From: Bacteroidaceae bacterium
Lineage (GTDB): Bacteria; Bacteroidota; Bacteroidia; Bacteroidales; Bacteroidaceae
Direction: 5' to 3'
DNA: 64,000 nucleotides
Assembly: GCA_017483605.1 (NCBI GenBank)
Contig: JAFUWG010000054.1
Coordinates: 1 to 64,000, forward strand
In this document: positions 43,901 through 52,234 of the stretch, piece after piece
Numbering within the stretch: the first letter of the stretch is position 1
Layout of the letters: each line of letters starts with the position of its first letter
Program-made: the position numbers and the translations under genes
Notes under the pieces: generated by a model
Seen by the model: only the letters and a program-made list of their open reading frames with translations
What the model was told of the DNA's origin: nothing
Databases searched by the model: none

Positions 43901-44475
43901 TCATGAAGGAAGTGAACGTGAAGGAGTTGCAGTTGATGGACGGCAAGATGTTGGTGAAGAACGTGAAGTGCAACTTCCGTGTGATGGGCAAGAAATTTGG
44001 TAAGTTGATGAAGGCGGTGAGCAACGCGGTGGCAGAGATGTCGCAGGCACAAATCGCCGAACTGGAAACGAATGGACAAATTACCTTGCAAGCCGAAGGT
44101 CAAGACGCACTCGTAGAACTGGCAGATGTAGACATCATGTCTCAAGACATTCCAGGATGGAGCGTTGCCAACGAAGGCACGACGACGGTGGCTCTTGACA
44201 TCACCATCACGCCAGCCTTGAAGAACGAAGGCAATGCCCGCAAGGTCATCAAGCAGATTCAGGGTCTCCGCAAGTCGCAGGGCTTCGAAATCACTGACCG
44301 CATCAAGGTGGTCATCACCGACACACCCGAAACACAAGCAGTCCTTGCCTCCTTCAAGGATAACATCGCCAATCAGGTGCTTGCCAATTCCATCGAATTG
44401 GGTAATCCTGCAGGCGAGTCCATCGACTTCGACGACTTCAAGGCTGTCATCTGTGTCACTAAAGACGAAGCATGA
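40999..44475 (+). CDS. ileS: Isoleucyl-tRNA synthetase
   Basis: Charges tRNA-Ile. The 1158-residue class I synthetase has the HIGH-type motif in GPPSANGHPGIHHVMGRT near residue 45, and the KMSKS-type motif in KMSKRLGNVINP near residue 705. The editing domain carries TTPWTLPSNTAL and DGTGIVHIAPTFGADD. A long C-terminal extension marks the eukaryote-like IleRS type found in many Bacteroidetes, a type often tolerant of mupirocin. The start is GTG 40999 (MKFTERAKLNLADVNKEVL); I see no better ATG. The stop overlaps the lspA start. Confidence 0.96.
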   Translation: MKFTERAKLNLADVNKEVLEQWNAEDMFHKSIEEREGCPQFIFFEGPPSANGHPGIHHVMGRTIKDTFLRYKTMQGFQVKRKAGWDTHGLPVELSVEKSLGITKEDIGKKISVDDYNDACRKNVMMYTNEWTELTDKMGYWVDLEHPYITYDNKYIETLWYLLKQLYNKGLLYKGYTIQPYSPAAGTGLSSHELNQPGCYRDVKDTTVTAQFLVKDVCEGLKGKGELLGEMPHDLKTYILAWTTTPWTLPSNTALCVGPKIDYVAVKGKNPYSNEEAIYILAEPRLSAYFQAEKDEEGNEKPLEILWRGKGTDLVGLHYQQLMPWVKPCALEDNKVVVKEEAFRVIPGDYVTTEDGTGIVHIAPTFGADDAKVAKDAGIPSLFIIDKAGDTRPMVDFTGKYFVKDDMNEEFVSLCVNESYWKHSGDFVKNAYDPKYNQGGKYDEKAANKDMDLNVVLCLEMKEEGTAFKIEKHVHNYPHCWRTDKPVLYYPLDSWFIKSTAKKDRMFELNKTIQWKPESTGTGRFGKWLENLNDWNLSRSRYWGTPLPIWRNRDTHEEICIGSVEELYNEIEKAVAAGVMTANPLKEKGFVPGDMSQENYDKIDLHRPYVDDIKLVSDKGNVLTRELDLIDVWFDSGAMPYAQVHYPFENKDLIDKGIAYPADFIAEGVDQTRGWFFTLHAIATMVFDSAAYKAVISNGLVLDKNGIKMSKRLGNVINPFECIGTYGADAVRWYMITNSSPWDNLSFDPEGVKEVTSQFFIKLQQAYSFFTMYANVDGFTYQEADIAYKDRPDFDRWLLSELNTLVKNVQTYLDDYDPTPAGRLIQSFVIDNLSNWYIRLNKPRFWGGEMTADKLSAYQTLYTCLDTLSRLIAPIAPFYSDQLFRDLNAVTGKDKSQSVHLAKFPTYNEAYIDSELEVAMEDAMKVTSMGLSIRKKVKIPVIQALQAIAIPDTDALFSGHIERMKDIIMKEVNVKELQLMDGKMLVKNVKCNFRVMGKKFGKLMKAVSNAVAEMSQAQIAELETNGQITLQAEGQDALVELADVDIMSQDIPGWSVANEGTTTVALDITITPALKNEGNARKVIKQIQGLRKSQGFEITDRIKVVITDTPETQAVLASFKDNIANQVLANSIELGNPAGESIDFDDFKAVICVTKDEA

Positions 44476-45095
44476 TGACACAAAAGAAGAAATACATCCT
44501 TTCTACCACCCTTTTCCTTGCCATTCTTGTCATTGACCAAATCATCAAGGTCAGTGTCAAGACTGGCATGTATCTGGGTGAGCGCATCGAAATCACCAGT
44601 TGGTTCAGCCTTCTTTTCGTGGAGAACAACGGCATGGCATTCGGTTGGGAACTGTGGGGCGGAAAACTCTTCCTCACCCTCTTCCGTGTCATTGCCATTG
44701 GTCTTATCGGTTGGTTCATCCACCGAGAGATAAAAAGAAGAGAGCCAACAGGTTATATTGTTTGCCTCACCCTCATTGCTGCTGGTGCGGCAGGCAATAT
44801 TATTGACTGTCTTTTCTATGGGCTCATCTTCAACAACCCACCCTACCCGGAAGTGGCAGAATTTCAACCTTGGGGATACGGCTACGGAGAGTTTCTCTAC
44901 GGAAAAGTCGTCGATATGTTCTACTTCCCACTCATCGAATGGGACATGCCAGAATGGATGCCCATCTACTCGGGACAACACTGCGTGTTCTTCTCCCCCA
45001 TCTTCAATTTCGCCGATGCAGCCATTTCGTGCGGCATCATCGCTCTATTATTGTTTTATCACAAACAAATCAGCAAATTTCAGTTGGGAGAATAA
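44472..45095 (+). CDS. lspA: Lipoprotein signal peptidase II
   Basis: Inner membrane aspartyl protease that cleaves prolipoproteins after lipidation. The 207-residue protein has four membrane segments and both catalytic aspartates, in GAAGNIIDCLFYG and FNFADAAISCG. It is about 40 residues longer than the proteobacterial enzyme because of a loop between the two (NNPPYPEVAEFQPWGYGYGE onward), as I recall for other Bacteroidetes. It overlaps ileS by 4 bases; a lipoprotein gene follows. Confidence 0.94.
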   Translation: MMTQKKKYILSTTLFLAILVIDQIIKVSVKTGMYLGERIEITSWFSLLFVENNGMAFGWELWGGKLFLTLFRVIAIGLIGWFIHREIKRREPTGYIVCLTLIAAGAAGNIIDCLFYGLIFNNPPYPEVAEFQPWGYGYGEFLYGKVVDMFYFPLIEWDMPEWMPIYSGQHCVFFSPIFNFADAAISCGIIALLLFYHKQISKFQLGE

Positions 45096-45122
45096 GATTC
45101 CTCGCTGATAGTGGTCATTCAC

Positions 45123-46103
45123 ATGAGAAAACTTTTGCCTTTCATACTCTTACTCCTATTTGTCGCCACTGCATGTGACGACCGCCCCAAGGACGTTTTG
45201 TCACGTGGCAAGATGGAGGAGGTGCTATATGACTATCACATGGTGCAAGGGTATATTGACCAACTGCCAGCAACTGAACGAATAGAAAAGGCACAAGATT
45301 ACATCCATGCGGTCTATAAGAAGCATGGCATCACGGAAGAACAGTTTGATTCCTCCATTGTCTATTACAATCGCCACACCAAAGACCTCCTTAAGATTTA
45401 CTCCAATCTGAAAGAACGCTATACGACCATCAACGAAGAGATTCAATTGATGAATGGCAACAACGACATCATGGCAATCTATGCTGAGGGAGGAGACACG
45501 GTCAACCTTTGGAATTCTGTACCCCTTATTCTGCTCCGCAACAAAGGCTTTCTGAACAAAGAGAGTTTCTCTATCCATGCCGATACCAGTTTCAGACATC
45601 ATGACCAGTTCATCCTCACCTTTAGCCCTGTCATTATCAAAGAACAAGGTGATGAACGAGACATCAGTTTGAGTATTGGTCTAAGCATCCTTTATAAAAA
45701 CGGGAAACACATCGGAACGACTCGTTCCATCACAAACAACGGCATTCAACAACTCACACTCAAAGCAATGGATGACGAAGACATAAAACGAGTGACGGGC
45801 TTTTTCTATTTTAAGGGTAAACCCAACACTCGCAATTTCTGTCTTGTAGATGACATCCAACTCATACGAATGCACGAAAAACAAGAGGAGCCAGTAGCAA
45901 AAGCAGACACTCTGACAACAGACTCTTTGCCTGCTGACACACTTCCGAAACCCGTTGAACGCCGTCTGACTCCAGAGGAAATTCGTCAACAAAACAAATC
46001 AGAAGACCGTATCAAGATTCAGACTGCACCAGCAGTACGTACCCCAAATTCTATCGGGCCACGAAGGCGAACAAACAATGTTCCGCAACAACAAAAAAGA
46101 TAA
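45123..46103 (+). CDS. DUF4296-like lipoprotein
   Basis: Start at ATG 45123 gives MRKLLPFILLLLFVATACDD, a lipoprotein signal with Cys18. The next 90 residues (VLSRGKMEEVLYDYHMVQGYID, FDSSIVYYNRHTKDLLKIYS) match the DUF4296 domain that follows lspA in many Bacteroidetes. The second half is a beta-rich region and a Lys/Pro/Thr-rich tail. It is 27 bases after lspA and 8 before a small conserved-looking gene. Its function is unknown; the constant linkage with lspA suggests an envelope role. Confidence 0.82.
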   Translation: MRKLLPFILLLLFVATACDDRPKDVLSRGKMEEVLYDYHMVQGYIDQLPATERIEKAQDYIHAVYKKHGITEEQFDSSIVYYNRHTKDLLKIYSNLKERYTTINEEIQLMNGNNDIMAIYAEGGDTVNLWNSVPLILLRNKGFLNKESFSIHADTSFRHHDQFILTFSPVIIKEQGDERDISLSIGLSILYKNGKHIGTTRSITNNGIQQLTLKAMDDEDIKRVTGFFYFKGKPNTRNFCLVDDIQLIRMHEKQEEPVAKADTLTTDSLPADTLPKPVERRLTPEEIRQQNKSEDRIKIQTAPAVRTPNSIGPRRRTNNVPQQQKR

Positions 46104-46111
46104 AAAAAATA

Positions 46112-46360
46112 ATGCGAAGAGTTGCCGCGTCACGGGTTTATTTAAACGAAAAAGAGTTCCACACAAATTATGTAGTGGAACTCTTTGACCATCTTCTCGT
46201 CAACCATTACCCCCTCGAAGGCGAAATTGCCATGACCGAATGGCTGGGTGGCACCATTGTCATCCGAGGCAGAGAGGCTTATCATATTCGCAAAGTGTTA
46301 TCTCCTGCGGAACTCAGCACATACGACAGCGGTTGCAATAGCAACATTGAGCGACTCTGA
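46112..46360 (+). CDS. Small conserved-looking protein, unknown function
   Basis: An 82-residue ORF, MRRVAASRVYLNEKEFHTNY, with the phrase NHYPLEGEIAMTEWLGGTIV that I recall from small Bacteroidales proteins next to the DUF4296 gene. It starts 8 bases after that gene and is probably the last gene of the ileS operon. Its last 63 bases overlap the 3' end of the convergent TrmH gene, so one of the two stops may be read differently by other annotators. Confidence 0.6.
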   Translation: MRRVAASRVYLNEKEFHTNYVVELFDHLLVNHYPLEGEIAMTEWLGGTIVIRGREAYHIRKVLSPAELSTYDSGCNSNIERL

Positions 46361-47068
46361 CGTTTCACGTCCCTCGGGATAATTAGGAATGAGTAACCTT
46401 TCTGACACAAAGGCCTCCACCTCTTTCGACACCCCACGTCCCTCATTTCCCATCACAATCAAACCATTCTTTTTCAAATCCTTTTCGTACAAGTTTTCCC
46501 CATCGAGAAACGTTCCATAGACAGGAATCTCCTTATCAATCGATGACAACAATGTTGGCAAATCAGTATAATGCACCTGCACATGAGCCAATCCCCCCAT
46601 CGTTGCTTGTACCGTCTTCGGATTGTAGATGTCTGCACAACCCTTTGAACAAAAGATGTGTTCAATGCCAAACCAGTCAGCCAAACGCACTATCGTTCCC
46701 AGATTGCCAGGATTCTGCACCTCATCCAAGACCAAACACAAGTTCTCTTTTGCCACAAGATTCGCATCTACCGTCCAGACAGGCTGACGAAACACCGCCA
46801 ACACCTGCTGAGGTGTCTCTTGAAAACTGACTCGTCGAAGTTCATCCTCCGTCACCTCATCCATTTCGACTTTTCTGAATTGCTCATTGCCAAGCATTTC
46901 CGCATGTCCCTTATACCAATCAGGGGTTGCAGCCAGATACTGACACGAAAACACCTTCAGTAAATCACCCACAAGTTTGTGCCCTTCAGCCACAAACGCG
47001 CCTTCTGCTTTCCGATACTTCTTCAGTTCCAGTGAACGAACATACTTTATCCTGTTCTTACTTATCAT
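46298..47068 (-). CDS. TrmH/SpoU-family RNA 2'-O-methyltransferase
   Basis: Start at 47068 (MISKNRIKYVRSLELKKYRK) gives 256 residues; a near-match -7 box GACCTTTG (complement of 47086-47093) precedes it. An N-terminal substrate-binding domain (FVAEGHKLVGDLL) is followed by the knotted SPOUT domain with its three motifs: QNPGNLGTIVRLADWFGIEH, VMGNEGRGVS and IPNYPEGRETSESLNVAIAT. It should methylate ribose in rRNA or tRNA; the target cannot be told from sequence. Its end overlaps the small gene at 46112. Confidence 0.92.
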   Translation of the reverse strand: MISKNRIKYVRSLELKKYRKAEGAFVAEGHKLVGDLLKVFSCQYLAATPDWYKGHAEMLGNEQFRKVEMDEVTEDELRRVSFQETPQQVLAVFRQPVWTVDANLVAKENLCLVLDEVQNPGNLGTIVRLADWFGIEHIFCSKGCADIYNPKTVQATMGGLAHVQVHYTDLPTLLSSIDKEIPVYGTFLDGENLYEKDLKKNGLIVMGNEGRGVSKEVEAFVSERLLIPNYPEGRETSESLNVAIATAVVCAEFRRR

Positions 47069-47137
47069 CTTATGAATAATTTGTACAAAGGTCTGAATAA
47101 AAAATGAAAAGAACAACATTTATACATGAAATTTTTG

Positions 47138-47145
47138 TACCTTTG
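47138..47145 (+). promoter_or_regulatory. -7 box of the DUF6057-like operon
   Basis: TACCTTTG, exact match, 26 bases before ATG 47172. No other promoter is seen before 54.4 kb, which supports a four-gene transcript. Confidence 0.6.
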
Positions 47146-47171
47146 CAAAGTAATTTCACTTTTTAACAAAA

Positions 47172-49157
47172 ATGACAAAGAATAGCAACAGGAAGCCGAT
47201 GGCGACACAGGCAAAAAATACGGTGTCTGGCGGTAAGGTTTCCCAACAAACAACGAAACAGGCTCCCAAGCGGACGTCCAAGGAGAAAAAGCCTGTGACG
47301 ATTACCAAAGGAGCAGCAATAGTTCTTGCGTTGTTAGCAACCCTCTTCGTTGTTGTCCTGGGGGCTTTTCATCTGATAGCACGGAACAGCGACATGCTTT
47401 TCATGGCTCAAAGCAAAGACTTTTTCACAACGAACAGGCAATGGCTGGATGATTGCATGATGCAACCAGGAGGTCTCATTGCGTGGACATCGTCTTTCTT
47501 GACACAGTTTTTTTACCACCCAGCCTTAGGTGCTTCCATCATGATGGGCATTTGGGGGGGCAGTTTGTGGCTGAGCAAGTGGGCTTTCAGAGTCAGAACT
47601 GCCTGGATGGCGATACTGACACTTCCCGTCATCTGCTTGCTGGTCAGCACCATTGATATTGGATACTGGCTTTACTATGTGAAGCAGACGGGTTACTGGT
47701 TCTATGGCACATTGGGCTATTTTGTTGCGATGTTGCTTGTCCTGTTCTTCAGTTTCTTCAAGAAACGCATGGACAAGGTGATTGTCACCGTCCTCATTGC
47801 CATCACTTATCCTTTCCTCGGCTGGTACTCACTCTTGGCACTTATCTACACAGCCACTATCTCTATCGCAGACAAGTCTGGCAGTGAAACATTGGTTGGG
47901 AAAATCGCTCAGCCACTCATTGCACTGCTGTTGGTAGCCGCAATTCCTTATGGCTGCTATTTCCTGTATCCAGAAGTACGCCTCGAAGATATGTGGACAG
48001 CAGGATTTCCCTATTTTACAAACGATGACATCATCAGTGTTTATCCTGAAGTTCCATTCATCGTGTTGGCTATCCTTCCTTTAGGATTCGCCTTTATTCC
48101 AAAGGAGAAAGAGCCTAAAGGACTGGCTGCATGGGGAGTCTATGCTGTGACCATTGCTGTATTTGTGTTCTCCTACATCTGGACTGAAAAGAGAGACTTC
48201 CAGAACTACAACTACCATGCTGAAATGCGGATGTATCGTGCCGCTGACGAACAAGACTGGGAGAAAGTTCTGGATGAGATGAGCAGCCTGCCCGGGGATG
48301 CCTCTCGTCAGATGGTTCTGATGAAGAACATCGCCCTGCTCAACACTGGCGAAATGGGTACGAAAATGTTCAAGTACAACAATATGGGTGCCAATCCTGC
48401 CAATGATTTTGACACCCTGCATGTACACATGGTACAAACGGCTGCACCTCTTATCTATTATTATCATGGGAAAACGAACTTCACCGTGCGTTGGTGCATC
48501 GAAAACAGCGTAGAATTCGGTAATGATTATGACAACCTCAAGATGATGGCACGCTGTGCCCTTGTAGGTGGGGAGATGGATGTCGCTAAGAAATATCTCG
48601 ACATCTTAAAGACCACCATCTACTATAAGGATTGGGCGGAAGATTTGTGGCCAATCACAGAGAATCCAGAACTCATCAAGGAACACCATGAGTTTGATAA
48701 TGTTCGAGAACTGCGTGACCACATGGGCACCGTGCTCGACGGAGACAATGGTCTTTGCGAAATGTATCTGCTCAACTATTTCAGCAACACCATGAACAAA
48801 GACAGCAAACTGCTGCAAGAACTGACACTGAACTACGCTTTGGTTCAGAAAGACATCCAACTCTTTTGGCCACGCTTCTTCCTTTATGCACAGTTGCACA
48901 AAGACCAAGAAATGCCAATCCACTACCAGGAAGCGGCATATCTTTACGGAAACTTGGAGCCTCAAAATGTCAACATTTCGGGTATGCCTTTTGACCAAAA
49001 GAACGTCATTGAACGTTACCAAAATTTCCAACAACTTTCACAATCGTTACTTGCCTCTGGCATGAAGACACCTGATGTAGGTGAAGCCATGAAAAGTTCG
49101 TATGGCGACACGTTCTACTGGTTCTATTTCTTCTGCCGAGACATACATTCCTATTAA
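47172..49157 (+). CDS. Multi-pass membrane protein, DUF6057-like (paralogue 1)
   Basis: A 661-residue protein with a basic Lys/Thr-rich N-terminus (residues 1-45), about nine membrane helices to residue 330, and a soluble C-terminal half that looks like TPR helices. Shared with the gene at 50675 are FLTQFFYHPALG, the DIGYWLYYVKQTGYWF block, EMRMYRAADE, NSVEFGNDYDNLKMM and KTTIYYKDWAEDLW, and the C-terminal YGDTFYWFYFFCRD. I recall this as DUF6057 but cannot check. No transport or catalytic motif is visible. It is followed after 11 bases by a beta-propeller lipoprotein. Confidence 0.82.
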   Translation: MTKNSNRKPMATQAKNTVSGGKVSQQTTKQAPKRTSKEKKPVTITKGAAIVLALLATLFVVVLGAFHLIARNSDMLFMAQSKDFFTTNRQWLDDCMMQPGGLIAWTSSFLTQFFYHPALGASIMMGIWGGSLWLSKWAFRVRTAWMAILTLPVICLLVSTIDIGYWLYYVKQTGYWFYGTLGYFVAMLLVLFFSFFKKRMDKVIVTVLIAITYPFLGWYSLLALIYTATISIADKSGSETLVGKIAQPLIALLLVAAIPYGCYFLYPEVRLEDMWTAGFPYFTNDDIISVYPEVPFIVLAILPLGFAFIPKEKEPKGLAAWGVYAVTIAVFVFSYIWTEKRDFQNYNYHAEMRMYRAADEQDWEKVLDEMSSLPGDASRQMVLMKNIALLNTGEMGTKMFKYNNMGANPANDFDTLHVHMVQTAAPLIYYYHGKTNFTVRWCIENSVEFGNDYDNLKMMARCALVGGEMDVAKKYLDILKTTIYYKDWAEDLWPITENPELIKEHHEFDNVRELRDHMGTVLDGDNGLCEMYLLNYFSNTMNKDSKLLQELTLNYALVQKDIQLFWPRFFLYAQLHKDQEMPIHYQEAAYLYGNLEPQNVNISGMPFDQKNVIERYQNFQQLSQSLLASGMKTPDVGEAMKSSYGDTFYWFYFFCRDIHSY

Positions 49158-49168
49158 AATCAACCTAT

Positions 49169-50674
49169 ATGAAACTGCATAAAATTTTCACCATCATGGC
49201 GGTTGCTTGCCTCATCGCTTCGTGCAACCACCCCTCTATCCCGACTAACGCAAAACAAGAGTCAAGACTTCCGAACATCTACCCAGACTATACGGAAGTG
49301 ACGATTCCATGCAACATTTGCCCACTGAACTTTGTGGTTCGAGAGGGAGCAACAGATGTTGTTGCGAAACTGACCTACCCCGGTGGCGAAATGACCTATG
49401 GGAATGAACAGAAAGTTCTCATCGACGAAGAGGAATGGAAGGAGATCCTGAAAGCATCAAAAGGAGAGAGCATCCAAGTGGAGGTGTATGCCAATGTAAA
49501 TGGCAGTTGGAAGGCGTTCAAGCCCTTCAATATTTACGTGGCAGAAGACACGATTGACCACTACATTTCTTATCGTGTCATTCAGCCCTCTTATGTGGCA
49601 TACGAAAAGTTGAGCATCAATCAGCGTGACTTGACCAGTTTTAACGAACGAGAAATTTACAACAACATGTCGGTCAGCACCGAAAGCACAGGTCAGTGCA
49701 TCAATTGCCACTCCTACAAGAACTTCAAGACGGACAACATGCTCTTCCACATGCGTCAAGGCTATGGCGGCACCATGATTGTCAGCAACGGAGAACTGAA
49801 GAAGATTGACCTCAAGACCGATGAAACCATCAGTGCCGGTGTCTATCCCGCATGGCACCCAACCCACAACTACATTGCCTTCTCCACCAACAAAACAGGA
49901 CAATCATTCCACACAAAGCACATCAACAAAATTGAGGTGCAGGACACCGAAAGTGACCTGATCCTCTACGACGTGGATAAAAACGAGGTGAGCATTATCT
50001 CTGAGTTGGATGACGAGTTGGAGGTGTTCCCCACATGGAGTCCCGATGGCAAGAAACTTTACTTCTGTTCCGCCCATTTCGAATATCAGAATGACAGCAT
50101 CGCCCCCGAGACGGAGATGATTCAGCGATACAAAGAAGTAAAGTACGACCTCTACAGTGCCGACTTCGACCCTGAAACGAAACAATTCAGCAACATGGAG
50201 AAGATTTTCGACGCAGCCGACTCACTGGGTCAGAGCGTCACCCTTCCACGTGTCAGCCCCGACGGTCGCTACATGCTCTTTGCCAAGGCTGAATTTGGAT
50301 GTTTCCACGTATGGCACAACGATGCCGATATCTTCTTGATGGACTTAAAAACGAAGAAGACCGAGGAACTGAAAGCCGTGAATAGTCCTCGTTCCGAGAG
50401 TTATCCCACATGGTCGAGCAACGGCAGATGGATTATGGTGGACTCGCGTCGCGACGATGGCAACTACACACGCCCCGTCATTGCCTATTTCGACAAGAGC
50501 GGCAAGGCACATAAGGCTTTTGCCGTTCCACAGCAAGATCCCAATTTCTACACCTTCTTCCTCCGCTCGTTCAACCGCCCAGAGTTCATGATTGAACCTG
50601 TCACTGTGACCCCGCAGGAGTTTGCAAAAAAGGCTAAAGAAGATGCTGTCAAGGCAAAGTTTGCCAAGAACTAA
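49169..50674 (+). CDS. TolB-like beta-propeller lipoprotein with a CxxCH motif
   Basis: A 501-residue lipoprotein (lipobox LIASC, Cys19). Residues 40-160 form a beta domain (PDYTEVTIPCNICPLNFVVR). A single CINCH heme-binding-type motif lies at Cys177-Cys180-His181. From about 210 on there are PD40/TolB-type repeats: YPAWHPTHNYIAFSTNK, FPTWSPDGKKLYFCS, LPRVSPDGRYMLFAK and YPTWSSNGRWIMVDSRR. The combination suggests a periplasm-facing protein that could bind c-type heme. The gene lies between two paralogous membrane proteins and its stop directly abuts the next ATG, so the three probably work as a complex. Function is unknown. Confidence 0.82.
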   Translation: MKLHKIFTIMAVACLIASCNHPSIPTNAKQESRLPNIYPDYTEVTIPCNICPLNFVVREGATDVVAKLTYPGGEMTYGNEQKVLIDEEEWKEILKASKGESIQVEVYANVNGSWKAFKPFNIYVAEDTIDHYISYRVIQPSYVAYEKLSINQRDLTSFNEREIYNNMSVSTESTGQCINCHSYKNFKTDNMLFHMRQGYGGTMIVSNGELKKIDLKTDETISAGVYPAWHPTHNYIAFSTNKTGQSFHTKHINKIEVQDTESDLILYDVDKNEVSIISELDDELEVFPTWSPDGKKLYFCSAHFEYQNDSIAPETEMIQRYKEVKYDLYSADFDPETKQFSNMEKIFDAADSLGQSVTLPRVSPDGRYMLFAKAEFGCFHVWHNDADIFLMDLKTKKTEELKAVNSPRSESYPTWSSNGRWIMVDSRRDDGNYTRPVIAYFDKSGKAHKAFAVPQQDPNFYTFFLRSFNRPEFMIEPVTVTPQEFAKKAKEDAVKAKFAKN

Positions 50675-52219
50675 ATGAGAATTCGGATCGAACATATCTA
50701 CATTTTGGCGTTCATCATCGTCGCATACATCTTGTTGCCGGTGATGAATGCTGACTATTTGTTCACCATCCAAGAAAACAATGTTTTCATCAGTGGACAC
50801 ACTTTCATGATGGACATTGTCAAAAACGAAGGCGGATGGGTGGCATGGGTTGCATGTTACCTGACGCAATTCTTTTACCACCCCTGGTTAGGTAGCACCA
50901 TCCTCATTGCTTTCTGGGTAGCCATCTATGTGTTGACACTACATCTATTCGGCATCAAGGACAAGTTTTCGCCCATTGCACTCATTCTGCCAACAATTCT
51001 CCTTTTCAACCTGCTCGATTATGGCTATTGGATATACTATGTCCACACACCCGGCTTTCCCTTCCAACCCACGCTAATAGTCCTATTCATCCTTCTGTGT
51101 GCAAGCCTCACCCACCCTTTATTCAGACGCACCAAACACGGCAAGTTTCTGAGCAATGCCCTGCCCTTCGAGTTGTGCATCATCTTCTTAGCCGTCTGCA
51201 CATTGACCATCTGGAAACCCGAGAAGAAGAACATTCTGAACAATCATCAAAGTGCTATCCTTACCACACTAAAGGACAAGAACTTCAAGCATGAAATGCG
51301 GATGTATCGTGCCATCGACGAATCGAGATATGAGGATGCACTCTCAGAAATGAAAGACCTCAAAGAGCCGCCCACCAATCTGATGGTGCTGATGAAGAAT
51401 GTCGCATTGATGCACACGGGGCGTCTCACCGAGATGTTCAAGACCAACAACTGCGGCATCATGCCAGAGACAGGCGATTCGCTCCACCTGCACATCTCGC
51501 AACTCGCTGCCCCTCTCATCTATTATCAGTTCGGACAAATCAACTATGCCTACCGTTGGGCTATGGGCAATTCCGTCAAGTACGGACAAAGTTTTCGCAA
51601 CTTAAAGATGATGATTCGCTACGCCATTTTCAACCAAGAGTTCGACTTGGCTGCCAAATACCTGTCGATGCTCAAGACAAGCATCTACTATAAAGACTGG
51701 GCAAAAGAGCGGGAGGCATGGTTGACGAGCAGCACTCTTTTCATTCAGAGCAAAGAGTTTCAAAACATTGCACCATTGGTGAACGACGAGGCAAACTCTT
51801 TAGACTATGATGAAGGGCTTTGTGAAAAATACCTCCTTGAGCATTTCTCCAATCAACTCAATCCCAACTCGTCCAAACAGGAAGACGTCATCATCTGCTG
51901 CTCGCTGTGGAACAAAGATGCGTATGCCTTTTGTGTCCATTTCTACGACTACGTGCAAGCACATCCCAATCAAGCCATCCCCGAATTGTACCAAGAAGCA
52001 GCCATCTTGCTCGGCAATGCAGAGGATTCGCCCATCACGCTCAACAACTTCAAGTTTGACACCTTGGTTTCTGACAAATACAATAACTTCGTCAACAACT
52101 ACAACCAACTCTTGCAGCAAGGGATAGATGAGGCAGAAATGGCAAGACGCTTGAAGCCTCTCTATGGCGACACCTATTGGTGGTACTACTATTTTTATAC
52201 CGATTTCAACATTTACTAA
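50675..52219 (+). CDS. Multi-pass membrane protein, DUF6057-like (paralogue 2)
   Basis: A 514-residue paralogue of the gene at 47172, lacking its basic N-terminal extension and some membrane helices. Conserved blocks are YLTQFFYHPWLG, LLDYGYWIYYVHTPGFPF, EMRMYRAIDE, NSVKYGQSFRNLKMM, LKTSIYYKDWAKE and the C-terminal YGDTYWWYYYFYTDF. Its ATG directly follows the stop of the CxxCH lipoprotein. About six helices precede a helical repeat half that is probably periplasmic or cytoplasmic. Two paralogues of unequal size around one lipoprotein suggest a hetero-oligomer. Confidence 0.82.
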   Translation: MRIRIEHIYILAFIIVAYILLPVMNADYLFTIQENNVFISGHTFMMDIVKNEGGWVAWVACYLTQFFYHPWLGSTILIAFWVAIYVLTLHLFGIKDKFSPIALILPTILLFNLLDYGYWIYYVHTPGFPFQPTLIVLFILLCASLTHPLFRRTKHGKFLSNALPFELCIIFLAVCTLTIWKPEKKNILNNHQSAILTTLKDKNFKHEMRMYRAIDESRYEDALSEMKDLKEPPTNLMVLMKNVALMHTGRLTEMFKTNNCGIMPETGDSLHLHISQLAAPLIYYQFGQINYAYRWAMGNSVKYGQSFRNLKMMIRYAIFNQEFDLAAKYLSMLKTSIYYKDWAKEREAWLTSSTLFIQSKEFQNIAPLVNDEANSLDYDEGLCEKYLLEHFSNQLNPNSSKQEDVIICCSLWNKDAYAFCVHFYDYVQAHPNQAIPELYQEAAILLGNAEDSPITLNNFKFDTLVSDKYNNFVNNYNQLLQQGIDEAEMARRLKPLYGDTYWWYYYFYTDFNIY

Positions 52220-52234
52220 TTAGCTATAAACACA

